From assembly GCA_014879765.1 (NCBI GenBank), contig JACSRL010000192.1:1-7897 (forward strand): DNA of 7,897 bases, read 5' to 3'. A program made the position numbers and the translations under genes. The notes under the pieces are model-generated. The model had not been told where the DNA came from and made no database searches. It saw only the letters and a program-made list of their open reading frames with translations. Source of the DNA: Anaerolinea sp. Its GTDB lineage: Bacteria; Chloroflexota; Anaerolineae; JAAEKA01. Below are positions 1 through 6,729 of the stretch, piece by piece. The first letter of the stretch is position 1; each line of letters begins with the position of its first letter.

Positions 1-38
1 AATTACCTCCGACGACGTTGCTGCAAACGCAGATTCAA

Positions 39-49
39 GTGCCTGGCAC
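39..49. repeat. Short inverted repeat upstream of the first CNNM gene
   Basis: GTGCC-T-GGCAC is a perfect 5-bp inverted repeat with one central base. A second weak stem, TGTGG (51-55) with CCACA (67-71), follows directly. The first 116 bases otherwise show no gene, no clear promoter and no T-run. I saw nothing resembling the Mg2+ M-box riboswitch consensus. It may be a small dispersed palindrome or a 5' leader hairpin; its function is unknown. Confidence 0.3.
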
Positions 50-116
50 CTGTGGCTGAGCAGTTACCACACATCGAAAATGGTGAGACTTCGAAAGCCG
101 CCGCTACAGGGTTGAT

Positions 117-1511
117 ATGCTGTTTCAGCGGCCGCTTCCGAAGCCTTGGCGCCGTTCTGTTGGGAGTAACCCTTTGCTTGTCGTTCTCGCAGTGATCGTT
201 GCACTGCTTCTGATCAACGCCCTCTATGTAGCCGCCGAATTTGCCACGCTCAGCAGCCGGCGCGCGCGCCTGGCGCAGACCGCCGAGGAGGGCAATGCCC
301 TGGCCGCGCTGATGCTGGCCATCGTCGAAGACCCGCACCGGCTGGACACCTACATCGCCGCCTGCCAGTTGGGCATCACCCTCTCCAGCCTGGTGCTGGG
401 CTTCTACGCCCAGGCGACGCTGAGTCCTGTGATCGCGCCCTGGCTGGAGCACCTGGGCATCTCCTCCGGCGGCGCCGCGCTGTCGCTGGCCGCCACGGCC
501 ATCCTGTTGGTCCTCACCAGCTTTCAGGTGGTCATCGGCGAGCTGGTGCCCAAAAACATCGCGGTGCAATATCCCGAGCGGCTGGCGCTCTTCACGGCGC
601 CGCCCATGCGCTGGTCCCTGATCATCTTCCAGCCGCTGATCTGGCTTTTCAACGGCAGCGCGCAGTTGCTGCTCAAGCTGTTCGGCGTTCCGGCGGTGCG
701 CGAACACGCCCACATCCACACCGCCGAGGAGCTGGCCATCCTGGTGGAGGAAAGCGGCGCCGGCGGGCTGCTGGACCAGCAGGAGCGGCGATTGATCGAA
801 AACACCCTCTGGATGCGACGCGCCAGCGTGCGCCAGATCATGGTGCCCCGCATCCGGGTGCTGGCCGCGGCGGTGGACGCGCCCGGCGACCAGCTTTTCA
901 GCCTGCTGGCCAACTCCTACTTCTCGCGCCTGCCGCTCTACGAGGGAAGCATCGACAACATCGTCGGGGTGGTACACCTGAAAGATCTTTTTTGCCTGCA
1001 CACGCTGGCCCAGCCACAGAAGGCCAATGTGCGCCAGGTGATGGCGCCGGCGCTTTTCATTCCCGAATCGATGCCGGCCGACGAGGCCTTCGCCCTCTTA
1101 CAGCACAAACGCAACCACGTGGCCATCGTGCTGGATGAATTCGGCGGCACGGCCGGCATCGTCACCCTGGAAGACCTGATCGAGGAGATCTTCGGCGAGG
1201 TGCAGGACGAGTTCGACCAGGAGACGCCGCTCTTTCGCGTGCTGCCCGGCAACCGGGTGCTGGTGCGCGGGGACTGGCTGATCGAGGATCTGAATGAATT
1301 GCTGGACCTGCACCTGCCCAGCGCCGAGGCCGACACCATCGGCGGGCTGATGCTCGGCGAGCTGGCCCGTCTGCCCGCGGTGGGTGAGACGGTCGAGGTC
1401 ACAGGGGTGACGCTGCGGGTCGAACGGGTGGAGGGCAAGGGAATCACCGCGGTCAGCCTGCCGGCCACCCCTGACCAGGTGGAGCGCATGCGCGAGGAGA
1501 CAGCCGCGTGA
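117..1511 (+). CDS. CNNM-CBS-CorC_HlyC membrane protein (hemolysin family, probable divalent cation transporter), copy 1
   Basis: This 464-residue integral membrane protein belongs to the CorC/CNNM family, whose members are linked to Mg2+ (and Co2+) efflux, probably Na+-coupled; the 'hemolysin' name is historical. The DUF21/CNNM membrane domain covers about residues 19-190: TM1 about 20-43 with the 'NALYVAAEFA' block, TM2 about 80-100, TM3 about 120-142 ending in the conserved G141-E-L-V-P-K146 motif, and a further hydrophobic stretch at 166-190. An acidic linker leads to a cytosolic CBS pair (about 240-360, with 'VLDEFGGTAGIVTLEDLIEEIFGE') and a C-terminal CorC_HlyC domain (about 372-450). 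The ATG at 117 has only a weak ribosome site. An in-frame TTG at 174 lies 7 bases after GGGAG and would remove a cationic tail (RPLPKPWRR) that the expected N-out topology does not favour, so the true start may be 174. The stop overlaps the start of the next paralogue, suggesting co-translation. The family call is secure; the transported ion is inferred. Confidence 0.93.
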   Translation: MLFQRPLPKPWRRSVGSNPLLVVLAVIVALLLINALYVAAEFATLSSRRARLAQTAEEGNALAALMLAIVEDPHRLDTYIAACQLGITLSSLVLGFYAQATLSPVIAPWLEHLGISSGGAALSLAATAILLVLTSFQVVIGELVPKNIAVQYPERLALFTAPPMRWSLIIFQPLIWLFNGSAQLLLKLFGVPAVREHAHIHTAEELAILVEESGAGGLLDQQERRLIENTLWMRRASVRQIMVPRIRVLAAAVDAPGDQLFSLLANSYFSRLPLYEGSIDNIVGVVHLKDLFCLHTLAQPQKANVRQVMAPALFIPESMPADEAFALLQHKRNHVAIVLDEFGGTAGIVTLEDLIEEIFGEVQDEFDQETPLFRVLPGNRVLVRGDWLIEDLNELLDLHLPSAEADTIGGLMLGELARLPAVGETVEVTGVTLRVERVEGKGITAVSLPATPDQVERMREETAA

Positions 1512-2830
1512 ACGAGTATCTGGTCCCGCTGCTGATCATCACCGGGCTGATCCTGCTCAACGGCCTCTTCGTGGCCGCGGAATTCGCCATTGTGGCCGCG
1601 CCCCGCACGCGGCTCACCCAGGCCGCCGAGCGCGGCTCGCGCGCGGCGGCCGATGTGCTGAGCATCCTGGCCGATCCGGCGCAGCAGAATCGCTACCTGG
1701 CCACCGCGCAGATCGGCGTCACCATCGCCAGCCTGGGTCTGGGCATGTACGGCGAGCATACCGTGGCCGCCTGGCTGCACGGCCCGCTCAGCCGGATCAC
1801 CCCCCTGGCCGGACCGCTGTCGCACACCGTGGCCACCATCCTGGCCATCGGCATCCTGACCTATCTGCACGTGGTGCTGGGCGAGATGATCCCCAAATCG
1901 CTGGCCATTCAGCACGCCGAGAGCGCCGTGTTGAGGCTGGACCGGCCGATGGTGATCCTGCGCAAGCTCTTCCAGCCGGTGGTCTTCGTGCTCAACGGCA
2001 TCGGCAATCAGATCGTGCGCCTGATGGGCATCCCGCCGGTCAACGCCCAGGCGCGCCTCTTCTCGGCCGAGGAGCTGGAATATCTGATGGAAGAGAGCGC
2101 CGAGGTGGGGCTGGTGGAGGCGGACGAGCAGCTCTTCATCGAGAACATCTTCGACCTGCGTGACCGCAGCGTCGGCCAGGTGATGACGCGGCGCAAGCAG
2201 GTGGTGGGGCTTTCCATCCGCGCCGACGAGCAGGAGACGCTGCGTTTCGTCTGCCAACAGCGCCACTCCCGCTATCCTGTCTACGGCAAGGGGCTGGACG
2301 ACATCATCGGCGTGCTGCACGTCAAGACGCTGGCGCGCCAGCAGGCCAACCGCGACCGCCAGCCCTTCGACCTGCGCCAACTGGCCCGGCCGGCGGCCTA
2401 CGTGCCCGAATCGCTGCCGCTGGACCAGGCGTTGACCCGCCTGCGGCGCGACCGTCGCCAACTGGCCATCGTGGTGGATGAATACGGCGGCACAGCCGGG
2501 CTGGTGACGCTGGAAGACATCATCGAAGAGGTGGTGGGCGAGATTCTGGACGAGTTCGACCTGGAGATCGCGCCCCTGGAGCGGCTGGGCGACGGGCTGG
2601 TGCGGGCGCGCGGCGACCTGCTGGTGGATGAGCTCAACCAACTGTGCGATCTGAGCCTGAAACATCCCGAGGCCGACACGGTGGGCGGCCTGGTGATGGC
2701 CGCCCTGGGCCGGCTGGCCGAACAGGGCGACCACGTGACGATGGATGGCGTCACCTTCGAGGTGGAGGGGGTGGAGGGGCTGGCGGTGCAGACGGTATTG
2801 GTGCGGCTGCCGGCGGCGGACAAGGCCTGA
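1508..2830 (+). CDS. CNNM-CBS-CorC_HlyC membrane protein (hemolysin family), copy 2
   Basis: This 440-residue paralogue of the preceding gene has the same layout. The CNNM membrane domain spans about residues 1-175, with TM1 around 5-28 ('NGLFVAAEFA'), TM2 around 65-82, TM3 around 105-124, and the G125-E-M-I-P-K130 motif. A CBS pair follows (about 213-345, containing 'VVDEYGGTAGLVTLEDIIEEVVGEI'), then a CorC_HlyC domain (about 355-435). It starts with GTG at 1508, and its first bases overlap the TGA stop of copy 1 (GTGA), a typical translational coupling. Its N-terminus begins directly at TM1 with only four residues before it, which supports a later start for copy 1. The two proteins share blocks such as L-LN-L-VAAEFA and R-RL-Q-AE-G, indicating tandem duplication, but are clearly diverged. 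They may act as a heterodimer or as separate transporters; CNNM proteins are known to dimerise. The substrate, probably Mg2+/Co2+, is inferred from the family. Confidence 0.93.
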   Translation: MNEYLVPLLIITGLILLNGLFVAAEFAIVAAPRTRLTQAAERGSRAAADVLSILADPAQQNRYLATAQIGVTIASLGLGMYGEHTVAAWLHGPLSRITPLAGPLSHTVATILAIGILTYLHVVLGEMIPKSLAIQHAESAVLRLDRPMVILRKLFQPVVFVLNGIGNQIVRLMGIPPVNAQARLFSAEELEYLMEESAEVGLVEADEQLFIENIFDLRDRSVGQVMTRRKQVVGLSIRADEQETLRFVCQQRHSRYPVYGKGLDDIIGVLHVKTLARQQANRDRQPFDLRQLARPAAYVPESLPLDQALTRLRRDRRQLAIVVDEYGGTAGLVTLEDIIEEVVGEILDEFDLEIAPLERLGDGLVRARGDLLVDELNQLCDLSLKHPEADTVGGLVMAALGRLAEQGDHVTMDGVTFEVEGVEGLAVQTVLVRLPAADKA

Positions 2831-2835
2831 CGACG

Positions 2836-4233
2836 ATGACCACAGCCACGCCGCAGTCGCTGCCCGACCAGACGCCGGGCCAGATCTTGCCGCTGACCGC
2901 GACGCGCGACGCCGCCGGCCGCCTGTGCGTGGCCGGCTGTGCGCTGCCCGATCTGGCCGCGGCCTACGGCACACCGCTCTATCTCTACGACCAGGCGACG
3001 CTGGATGGCATGGCCGCCGCCTATCAGGCGGCGCTGGCCGCGACCTACCCCGCGGACTGGGAGGTGGCCTATGCCGGCAAGGCCTGGCTTTCCACGACCC
3101 TGGCCCGCTGGGCGGCGGCCCGCGGCCTGGGCCTGGACGTGGTGTCGGCCGGCGAGCTGGCCATCGCCCGGCAGGGGGACTTCCCCGCTGAGCGCATCCA
3201 TTTTCACGGCAACAACAAGACGCAGGCGGAGCTGGCGGCCGCGCTGGCGGCCGGCGTGGGGCGCATCGTGGTCGACCATGCCGGCGAGCTGGCCGCGGTG
3301 GATGCGTTGGCGCGCGCCCAGGGCCGCCGCCAGCCCATCTGGCTGCGCATCAATCCCGACGTGGCGGTGGACACCCACGGCCACACGCGCACCGGCCACG
3401 CCGGATCCAAGTTCGGCCTGGCGCTGGCTGATGGGACGGCCGAGGCCACGGCCCTGCACGCGCTGCGGCTGGAGGGGGTCGAGCTGCGCGGCCTGCACTG
3501 CCACATCGGCAGCCAGTTCCGCGCGGCCGAGCCGCTGGCGCTGGCCGTGCAGCGGCTGCTGGAGCTGGCCGCCCGGCTGCGCGACCTGGCCGGCTGGCGG
3601 CTGGCGGAGCTCAGCCCCGGCGGCGGCTGGGCCGTTCCCTATCTGGCCGACCAGGCGGCCGGCCTGCCGGCCATCGGCGCCTACGTGGCCACAGTGGCCC
3701 AGGAGGTGGCCGCCGGCTGCCGCCAGCGCGGCCTGGCGCTGCCGCGGCTGGTGTTGGAGCCAGGGCGCAGCCTGGCGGCGCGCGCGGGGGTGGCTGTCTA
3801 CACCGTGGGCGCCGTCAAGCAGACCGGCGCGGTCACCTACCTTTTCATCGACGGCGGCCTGGCCGACAACCCGCGGCCGGCGCTGTACCAGGCGCGCTAC
3901 AGCGCGCTGCTGGCCAACCGCCTGAGCGCCGAGCGGCCGCAACGCGTACACGTCGCCGGCCCCTATTGCGAGACCGGCGACGTGCTGATTCAGGATATCG
4001 ATCTGCCGCCCGTGCAGGCGGGCGATCTGCTGGCGGTGCCAGCCAGCGGCGCCTATCAGCTCAGCATGGCCAGCAACTACAACGCGGCGCTGCGGCCGGC
4101 GGTGGTCTGGCTGGCAGCGGGGGAGGCCCACCTGGTGCAGCGCCGCGAGACCGTGGCCGACCTGCTGGCGCGGGAGGCGACGCCTGGGCTCACGTTCGGG
4201 CCGGATGCTGCCGAAGCAGACCGTTGGCCATGA
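2836..4233 (+). CDS. lysA: Diaminopimelate decarboxylase
   Basis: This cytosolic PLP enzyme (465 residues, slightly longer than the usual ~420) converts meso-diaminopimelate to L-lysine and CO2. It belongs to the fold-type III (alanine racemase-like barrel) decarboxylases. The PLP lysine is K82 in 'YAGKAW' (family YAxKAN; the W for N is a variant). Further signatures are H124-G-N-N-K, S191-K-F-G, H221-C-H-I-G-S, the phosphate-binding S260-P-G-G-G, E308-P-G-R, D339-G-G-L-A-D-N-P-R-P, the active-site C378-E-T-G-D (family CESGD) and 'GAYQLSMASNYN' (405-416). CESGD and GAYG-type blocks separate it from ornithine/arginine decarboxylases. The ATG at 2836 is chosen because it lies 5 bases after the upstream stop with AAGG at 2822-2825; the open frame upstream of it overlaps the CNNM gene and has no homologous content. 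It probably shares a transcript with the two CNNM genes, although no other lysine gene is nearby. The last 44 bases overlap the convergent SDR gene. Confidence 0.95.
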   Translation: MTTATPQSLPDQTPGQILPLTATRDAAGRLCVAGCALPDLAAAYGTPLYLYDQATLDGMAAAYQAALAATYPADWEVAYAGKAWLSTTLARWAAARGLGLDVVSAGELAIARQGDFPAERIHFHGNNKTQAELAAALAAGVGRIVVDHAGELAAVDALARAQGRRQPIWLRINPDVAVDTHGHTRTGHAGSKFGLALADGTAEATALHALRLEGVELRGLHCHIGSQFRAAEPLALAVQRLLELAARLRDLAGWRLAELSPGGGWAVPYLADQAAGLPAIGAYVATVAQEVAAGCRQRGLALPRLVLEPGRSLAARAGVAVYTVGAVKQTGAVTYLFIDGGLADNPRPALYQARYSALLANRLSAERPQRVHVAGPYCETGDVLIQDIDLPPVQAGDLLAVPASGAYQLSMASNYNAALRPAVVWLAAGEAHLVQRRETVADLLAREATPGLTFGPDAAEADRWP

Positions 4234-5122
4234 AGCGGCCGACGCTTTCCACGGCCATGCGCCGCGGCAGCAGGCGGGTCTGCGTGGCCACAAAGGCTTT
4301 GTTGATCAGGCCAGGGATGAGCACCGGGCCGGCGTGGCCCAGCGCGTCCAGCGTCTCGACGGCCACCGGATCGGGGTCCGCGACCATCCACTGGGGATAG
4401 CCGGCCAGCCCGTCGCCTTGAGTGGCCATCAGGCCAGGCGCGGTCACCAGCACATCGACGCCGCTGCCTTGCAGCTCATACCACAGCGCCTCGCCCAGCG
4501 CGCGCTGATAGGCCTTGTTGGCCGAGTACGGGCCGGTGTAGGGAGTGGTCTGCAGGCCGGCGCCGGAGGCGACGATGACGATGCCCCCCTGCGCCCGCTC
4601 GACCATCTGCCGGCCATAGGCGTGGATCAGCGCGGTGTAGGCGCGGGCGTTGATGTTCAGCATGGCCATGTGGGTGGCCAGGTCCATCTCCATGACGGTG
4701 GGCGTGTCCTTGGGCGTCCACATGTGGTTGCAGATCAGCATGCCCACGGTGATGCCGGCCGTCTGGGCCAGCAAGGCGCCGAGAAAGTCCTCACGGCCCA
4801 GGTCCAGCGCCACCGGGCGGACCTTGACCAGATATTTCGCCTGCAACTCCTCAGCCCGCGCGGCCAGCTCCTCGCCGGCGATGTCCACCAGCACCAGGTT
4901 GAGGCCGCGGCCGGCCAGGTGACGGGCGAAGCTGTAGCCCAGCCCCTCGGCCCGCGCCGCGCCGGTCACCAGCGCCCAGGGGCCATAGCGGCGCAGGAAA
5001 AGGTTGCCGGGGTCGGAGGGTTCCTCCACCTGGCCCTGGCCGCGCAGTTGACGCCACACCAGCCCGGTGGTCGCCGCAGCCAACGCGCCGCCGGCCAGGA
5101 TCGGTTTGGAAATGATACGCAT
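4190..5122 (-). CDS. SDR-family NAD(P)-dependent oxidoreductase with N-terminal hydrophobic anchor
   Basis: This 310-residue short-chain dehydrogenase interconverts an alcohol and a ketone on an unknown, probably hydrophobic, substrate. Residues 1-25 (basic start, then Ala/Gly/Thr-rich hydrophobic run ending in WRQLR) look like a membrane anchor or uncleaved signal. The Rossmann domain starts near 47. The glycine motif is T53-G-A-A-R-A-E-G60-L-G62, two residues longer than the usual TGxxxGxG. D80 ends beta-2, which usually favours NAD+. D107 follows, and C131-N-H replaces the usual NNAG. The catalytic tetrad appears complete: N156 or N158, S186, Y199 and K203 (Y-S-A-N-K), followed by P229-G. 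The layout resembles the 17-beta-HSD12 / 3-ketoacyl-CoA reductase-like branch, but this is from memory. Ribosome site GAGGAGAT (5136-5129) lies 6 bases before the ATG. It lies downstream of the P450 on the same strand, so both may be co-transcribed through the repeat-filled gap. The 3' end overlaps lysA. Confidence 0.9.
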   Translation of the reverse strand: MRIISKPILAGGALAAATTGLVWRQLRGQGQVEEPSDPGNLFLRRYGPWALVTGAARAEGLGYSFARHLAGRGLNLVLVDIAGEELAARAEELQAKYLVKVRPVALDLGREDFLGALLAQTAGITVGMLICNHMWTPKDTPTVMEMDLATHMAMLNINARAYTALIHAYGRQMVERAQGGIVIVASGAGLQTTPYTGPYSANKAYQRALGEALWYELQGSGVDVLVTAPGLMATQGDGLAGYPQWMVADPDPVAVETLDALGHAGPVLIPGLINKAFVATQTRLLPRRMAVESVGRFMANGLLRQHPART

Positions 5123-5128
5123 AGGTTG

Positions 5129-5136
5129 ATCTCCTC
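5129..5136 (-). promoter_or_regulatory. Ribosome binding site of the SDR gene
   Basis: Read on the - strand this is GAGGAGAT, six bases before the ATG at 5122. The P450 gene has the same AGGAGAT core at the same distance, so the two genes probably share expression strength and fixed starts. Confidence 0.75.
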
Positions 5137-5178
5137 GTGTCTGTTACTGAGGACCGATTGATTGTTCAGTGGCTTTTT

Positions 5179-5191
5179 CATCACGGTGATG
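5179..5191. repeat. Perfect short palindrome next to the heptamer array
   Basis: CATCAC-G-GTGATG is a perfect 6-bp inverted repeat with one central base, lying about 57 bases upstream of the SDR start. Its right arm merges into the first heptamer block (CGGTGAT). It could be a protein site or a hairpin, but it has no U-run in the orientation of the SDR transcript (A-run instead), so it is not a standard terminator for that strand. Confidence 0.5.
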
Positions 5192-5218
5192 CGTAACTCG
5201 TAACGAGTAACTCGTAAC
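5184..5218 (-). repeat. Heptamer block A (outer left arm, TTAC type on - strand)
   Basis: On the + strand the heptads run CGGTGAT, GCGTAAC, TCGTAAC, GAGTAAC, TCGTAAC. Read on the - strand they are NNN-TTAC words with prefixes ggg, gag, tcg, gag. GCGTAACTCGTAA (5191-5203) is an exact 13-base inverted match to 5368-5380 in block D. Confidence 0.85.
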
Positions 5219-5252
5219 CCGGAGTTGGCGGGAGTCGTCTCTGGGTGGCGGC

Positions 5253-5280
5253 CGATGGGTGATGGGTGATGGATTACGGA
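5253..5280 (-). repeat. Heptamer block B (inner left arm, TCAC type on - strand)
   Basis: On the + strand the heptads are CGATGGG, TGATGGG, TGATGGA, TTACGGA. On the - strand this reads as CCA-TCAC repeated, the same NNN-TYAC vocabulary as the other blocks and in the same orientation as block A. The 34 bases between A and B (5219-5252) show no convincing heptad pattern. Confidence 0.7.
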
Positions 5281-5291
5281 CTGCAAGCTCC

Positions 5292-5319
5292 GGGTCACGC
5301 ATCACGAGTCACGCACCGC
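5292..5319 (+). repeat. Heptamer block C (inner right arm, TCAC type)
   Basis: The heptads are GGGTCAC, GCATCAC, GAGTCAC and a degenerate GCACCGC. The three prefixes ggg, gca and gag all recur in block D with TTAC in place of TCAC. Orientation is opposite to blocks A and B. Confidence 0.75.
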
Positions 5320-5364
5320 GCCACTCCGCACATCCCAAAGGCGCTTCCCATCCTCGCACACTCC

Positions 5365-5392
5365 GGATTACGAGTTACGCATTACGGGTTAC
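5365..5392 (+). repeat. Heptamer block D (outer right arm, TTAC type) overlapping the P450 3' end
   Basis: The heptads are GGATTAC, GAGTTAC, GCATTAC, GGGTTAC. On the - strand this encodes part of R440, residues N441 and P442 and the TAA stop of the P450. It pairs with block A over 13 exact bases (5368-5380 with 5191-5203) and again over CGGGTTACG (5385-5393 with 5213-5221). Confidence 0.85.
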
Positions 5393-6710
5393 GTCTCCGG
5401 TAACGCACCACAGCCTTGTCCGGCCGGCTGGCGCCCAGGCCGCGCTCCACCTGCGGATGCCTGGTCACCAGCTCCAGATCGAACTGGCGGAAGAGCAGCG
5501 CGGTGATGACGGTCATCTCCATGTTGGCGAAGTTCATGCCGATGCACTTGTGAATGCCGCCGCCGAAGCCGATCAGCGCGAAGCGATCCTGCTTGTCCTC
5601 GGCGCGGCCGGGCGCATAGCGCAGCGGATCGAAGGTGTCCGGGTCCTCGAAGAGCACGGGCAGATTGTGGGCCACGTCCTGCGTCACCTGGGCCAGCCAG
5701 CCCTGCGGGACCACGTAGTCGCCCACGGGCAGATCTTCCTTGACCGTGCGCATCAGCATGTCCACCGAGGGGCGCATGCGCTCCACCTCGCGCACGGCCC
5801 AGGCGATGTGCTCGAGCTGCGTCATGCGCTTCGGGTCGATGTGTACACCGTCGGGCGCCACCTGCTGGATCTCCTCCTGCACCAGACGCAGGTAGTCCGG
5901 GTTTTGCAGCAGCAGGATGATGGTCCAGGCAGCCTGGCCGACGGTGGTCTCGTGGCCGGCGAACATCAGGCCCAGCAGCATGTTGACGATCAGATCCTGC
6001 TCGGCCAGCCGGCCGTCGGGGTAACGTTTGTTGATCAGGTCCTGCAAGAAATCGTCGTAGCGCTCCGGGTGCTGGCGGCGCTCCAGGATGATCGGCTCCA
6101 GGATACCCTGCATCTTAGCCTTGGCGCGGTCGCGGCGGCGAAACTTGGGCAGCGGCAGGTTGGGCGGCAACAGCGGGTCCAGCCCCTCAGCCAGATCGGT
6201 GTAGAGATCCCAGAACTCACGGCCCAACTGCTGATGCGCCTCACGACCCAGGAAGCAGTGGCCGGCCACCTCCTGCACCAGACGGACGAATTCGCTGACC
6301 AGCTCCATCTCGCCGGAGTCGCCCAGGCCATCCAGCCAGGCCTGCACCACTTCCTGCATCACATCGGCGTAGTGCAGCATCTTCTCCCGGCGGAAGGCCT
6401 CCAGCACCACGGCGCGCTGCTCCAGATAGACCTCATGCGGGGCAAGGAAGAGCACCTCGCCGAACATAGAGCGCAGGAAGCTGTAGGGCTCCTGGATGCC
6501 CAGCGCCTTGTCAGTTTCCATGAAGAAAGTTCTGTGGTATTCAGGGCCTACGAGAATGGCCACATTCTGGTTAGCCAGCTTGATGCCGAAAATCTTGCCG
6601 TGCTCCTCGAAGCCGCGGCGCACCAGCGCCGTGCGGTCGGAGCGGAACTCCAGGGCATGGCCCAGCACGGGCAGCGCGCCGGAAACCATGGGCGGTATCG
6701 GTTGTGACAT
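5382..6710 (-). CDS. Cytochrome P450, CYP51-like, soluble bacterial type
   Basis: This 442-residue heme-thiolate monooxygenase has no N-terminal membrane helix, as expected for a cytosolic bacterial P450. It begins with a proline-rich entry (PPMVSGALPVLGHALEF). The I-helix oxygen-activation motif is A251-G-H-E-T255-T, the K-helix ExxR is E308-V-E-R311, the meander has 'FDPLRY' (360-365), and the heme loop is F382-G-G-G-I-H-K-C389-I-G with C389 as iron ligand. As I recall them, bacterial and human CYP51 sterol 14-demethylases share several of its blocks: 'FLEQ'-like (here YLEQRAVV), 'MFAGH' and a C-terminal VRYRRR. The CYP51 substrate signature FGxGVxxD is changed here (FGEVLFLAP, about 83-91), and the I-helix has HETT instead of HTS, so sterol demethylation should not be assumed. 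Ribosome site AGGAGAT (6723-6717) lies 6 bases before the ATG. It is probably repressed by the divergent TetR protein and co-transcribed with the SDR. No redox partner is nearby. Confidence 0.95.
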   Translation of the reverse strand: MSQPIPPMVSGALPVLGHALEFRSDRTALVRRGFEEHGKIFGIKLANQNVAILVGPEYHRTFFMETDKALGIQEPYSFLRSMFGEVLFLAPHEVYLEQRAVVLEAFRREKMLHYADVMQEVVQAWLDGLGDSGEMELVSEFVRLVQEVAGHCFLGREAHQQLGREFWDLYTDLAEGLDPLLPPNLPLPKFRRRDRAKAKMQGILEPIILERRQHPERYDDFLQDLINKRYPDGRLAEQDLIVNMLLGLMFAGHETTVGQAAWTIILLLQNPDYLRLVQEEIQQVAPDGVHIDPKRMTQLEHIAWAVREVERMRPSVDMLMRTVKEDLPVGDYVVPQGWLAQVTQDVAHNLPVLFEDPDTFDPLRYAPGRAEDKQDRFALIGFGGGIHKCIGMNFANMEMTVITALLFRQFDLELVTRHPQVERGLGASRPDKAVVRYRRRNP

Positions 6711-6716
6711 GGCTGT

Positions 6717-6723
6717 ATCTCCT
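6717..6723 (-). promoter_or_regulatory. Ribosome binding site of the P450 gene
   Basis: On the - strand this reads AGGAGAT, six bases upstream of the ATG at 6710. It supports this start over internal methionines. Confidence 0.75.
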
Positions 6724-6729
6724 GTTATT

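Noticed and set aside
1..116. Mg2+-sensing riboswitch upstream of the CNNM genes
   Set aside because: The stretch is short and shows no match to the M-box or yybP-ykoY consensus blocks that I know.
2644..2835. N-terminal extension of lysA to an upstream ATG
   Set aside because: This part overlaps the end of the second CNNM gene in another frame and translates to a Gly/Arg-rich stretch. The ATG at 2836 fits gene spacing and family length.
938..4293. Very long open frames on the - strand across the CNNM and lysA genes
   Set aside because: They are rich in Arg, Gln, His, Gly and Ala, have no recognisable domain, and lie opposite three well-supported genes. GC-rich coding DNA commonly leaves the antisense frames open.
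4205..5161. 318-codon open frame on the + strand opposite the SDR
   Set aside because: It is low-complexity His/Gly/Gln-rich and has no domain. The opposite strand shows a full SDR with its catalytic tetrad.
5123..5381. Rho-independent terminator between P450 and SDR
   Set aside because: No GC stem followed by a U-run is seen on the - strand. The short CATCAC palindrome is followed by an A-run in that orientation.
5184..5392. CRISPR array
   Set aside because: The repeats are 7 bases, degenerate and tandem without spacers, and change orientation midway.
5259..6707. 482-codon open frame on the + strand opposite the P450
   Set aside because: It has no domain, is His/Gln/Leu-rich, begins in the heptamer repeats and mirrors the P450. 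It is an antisense shadow.
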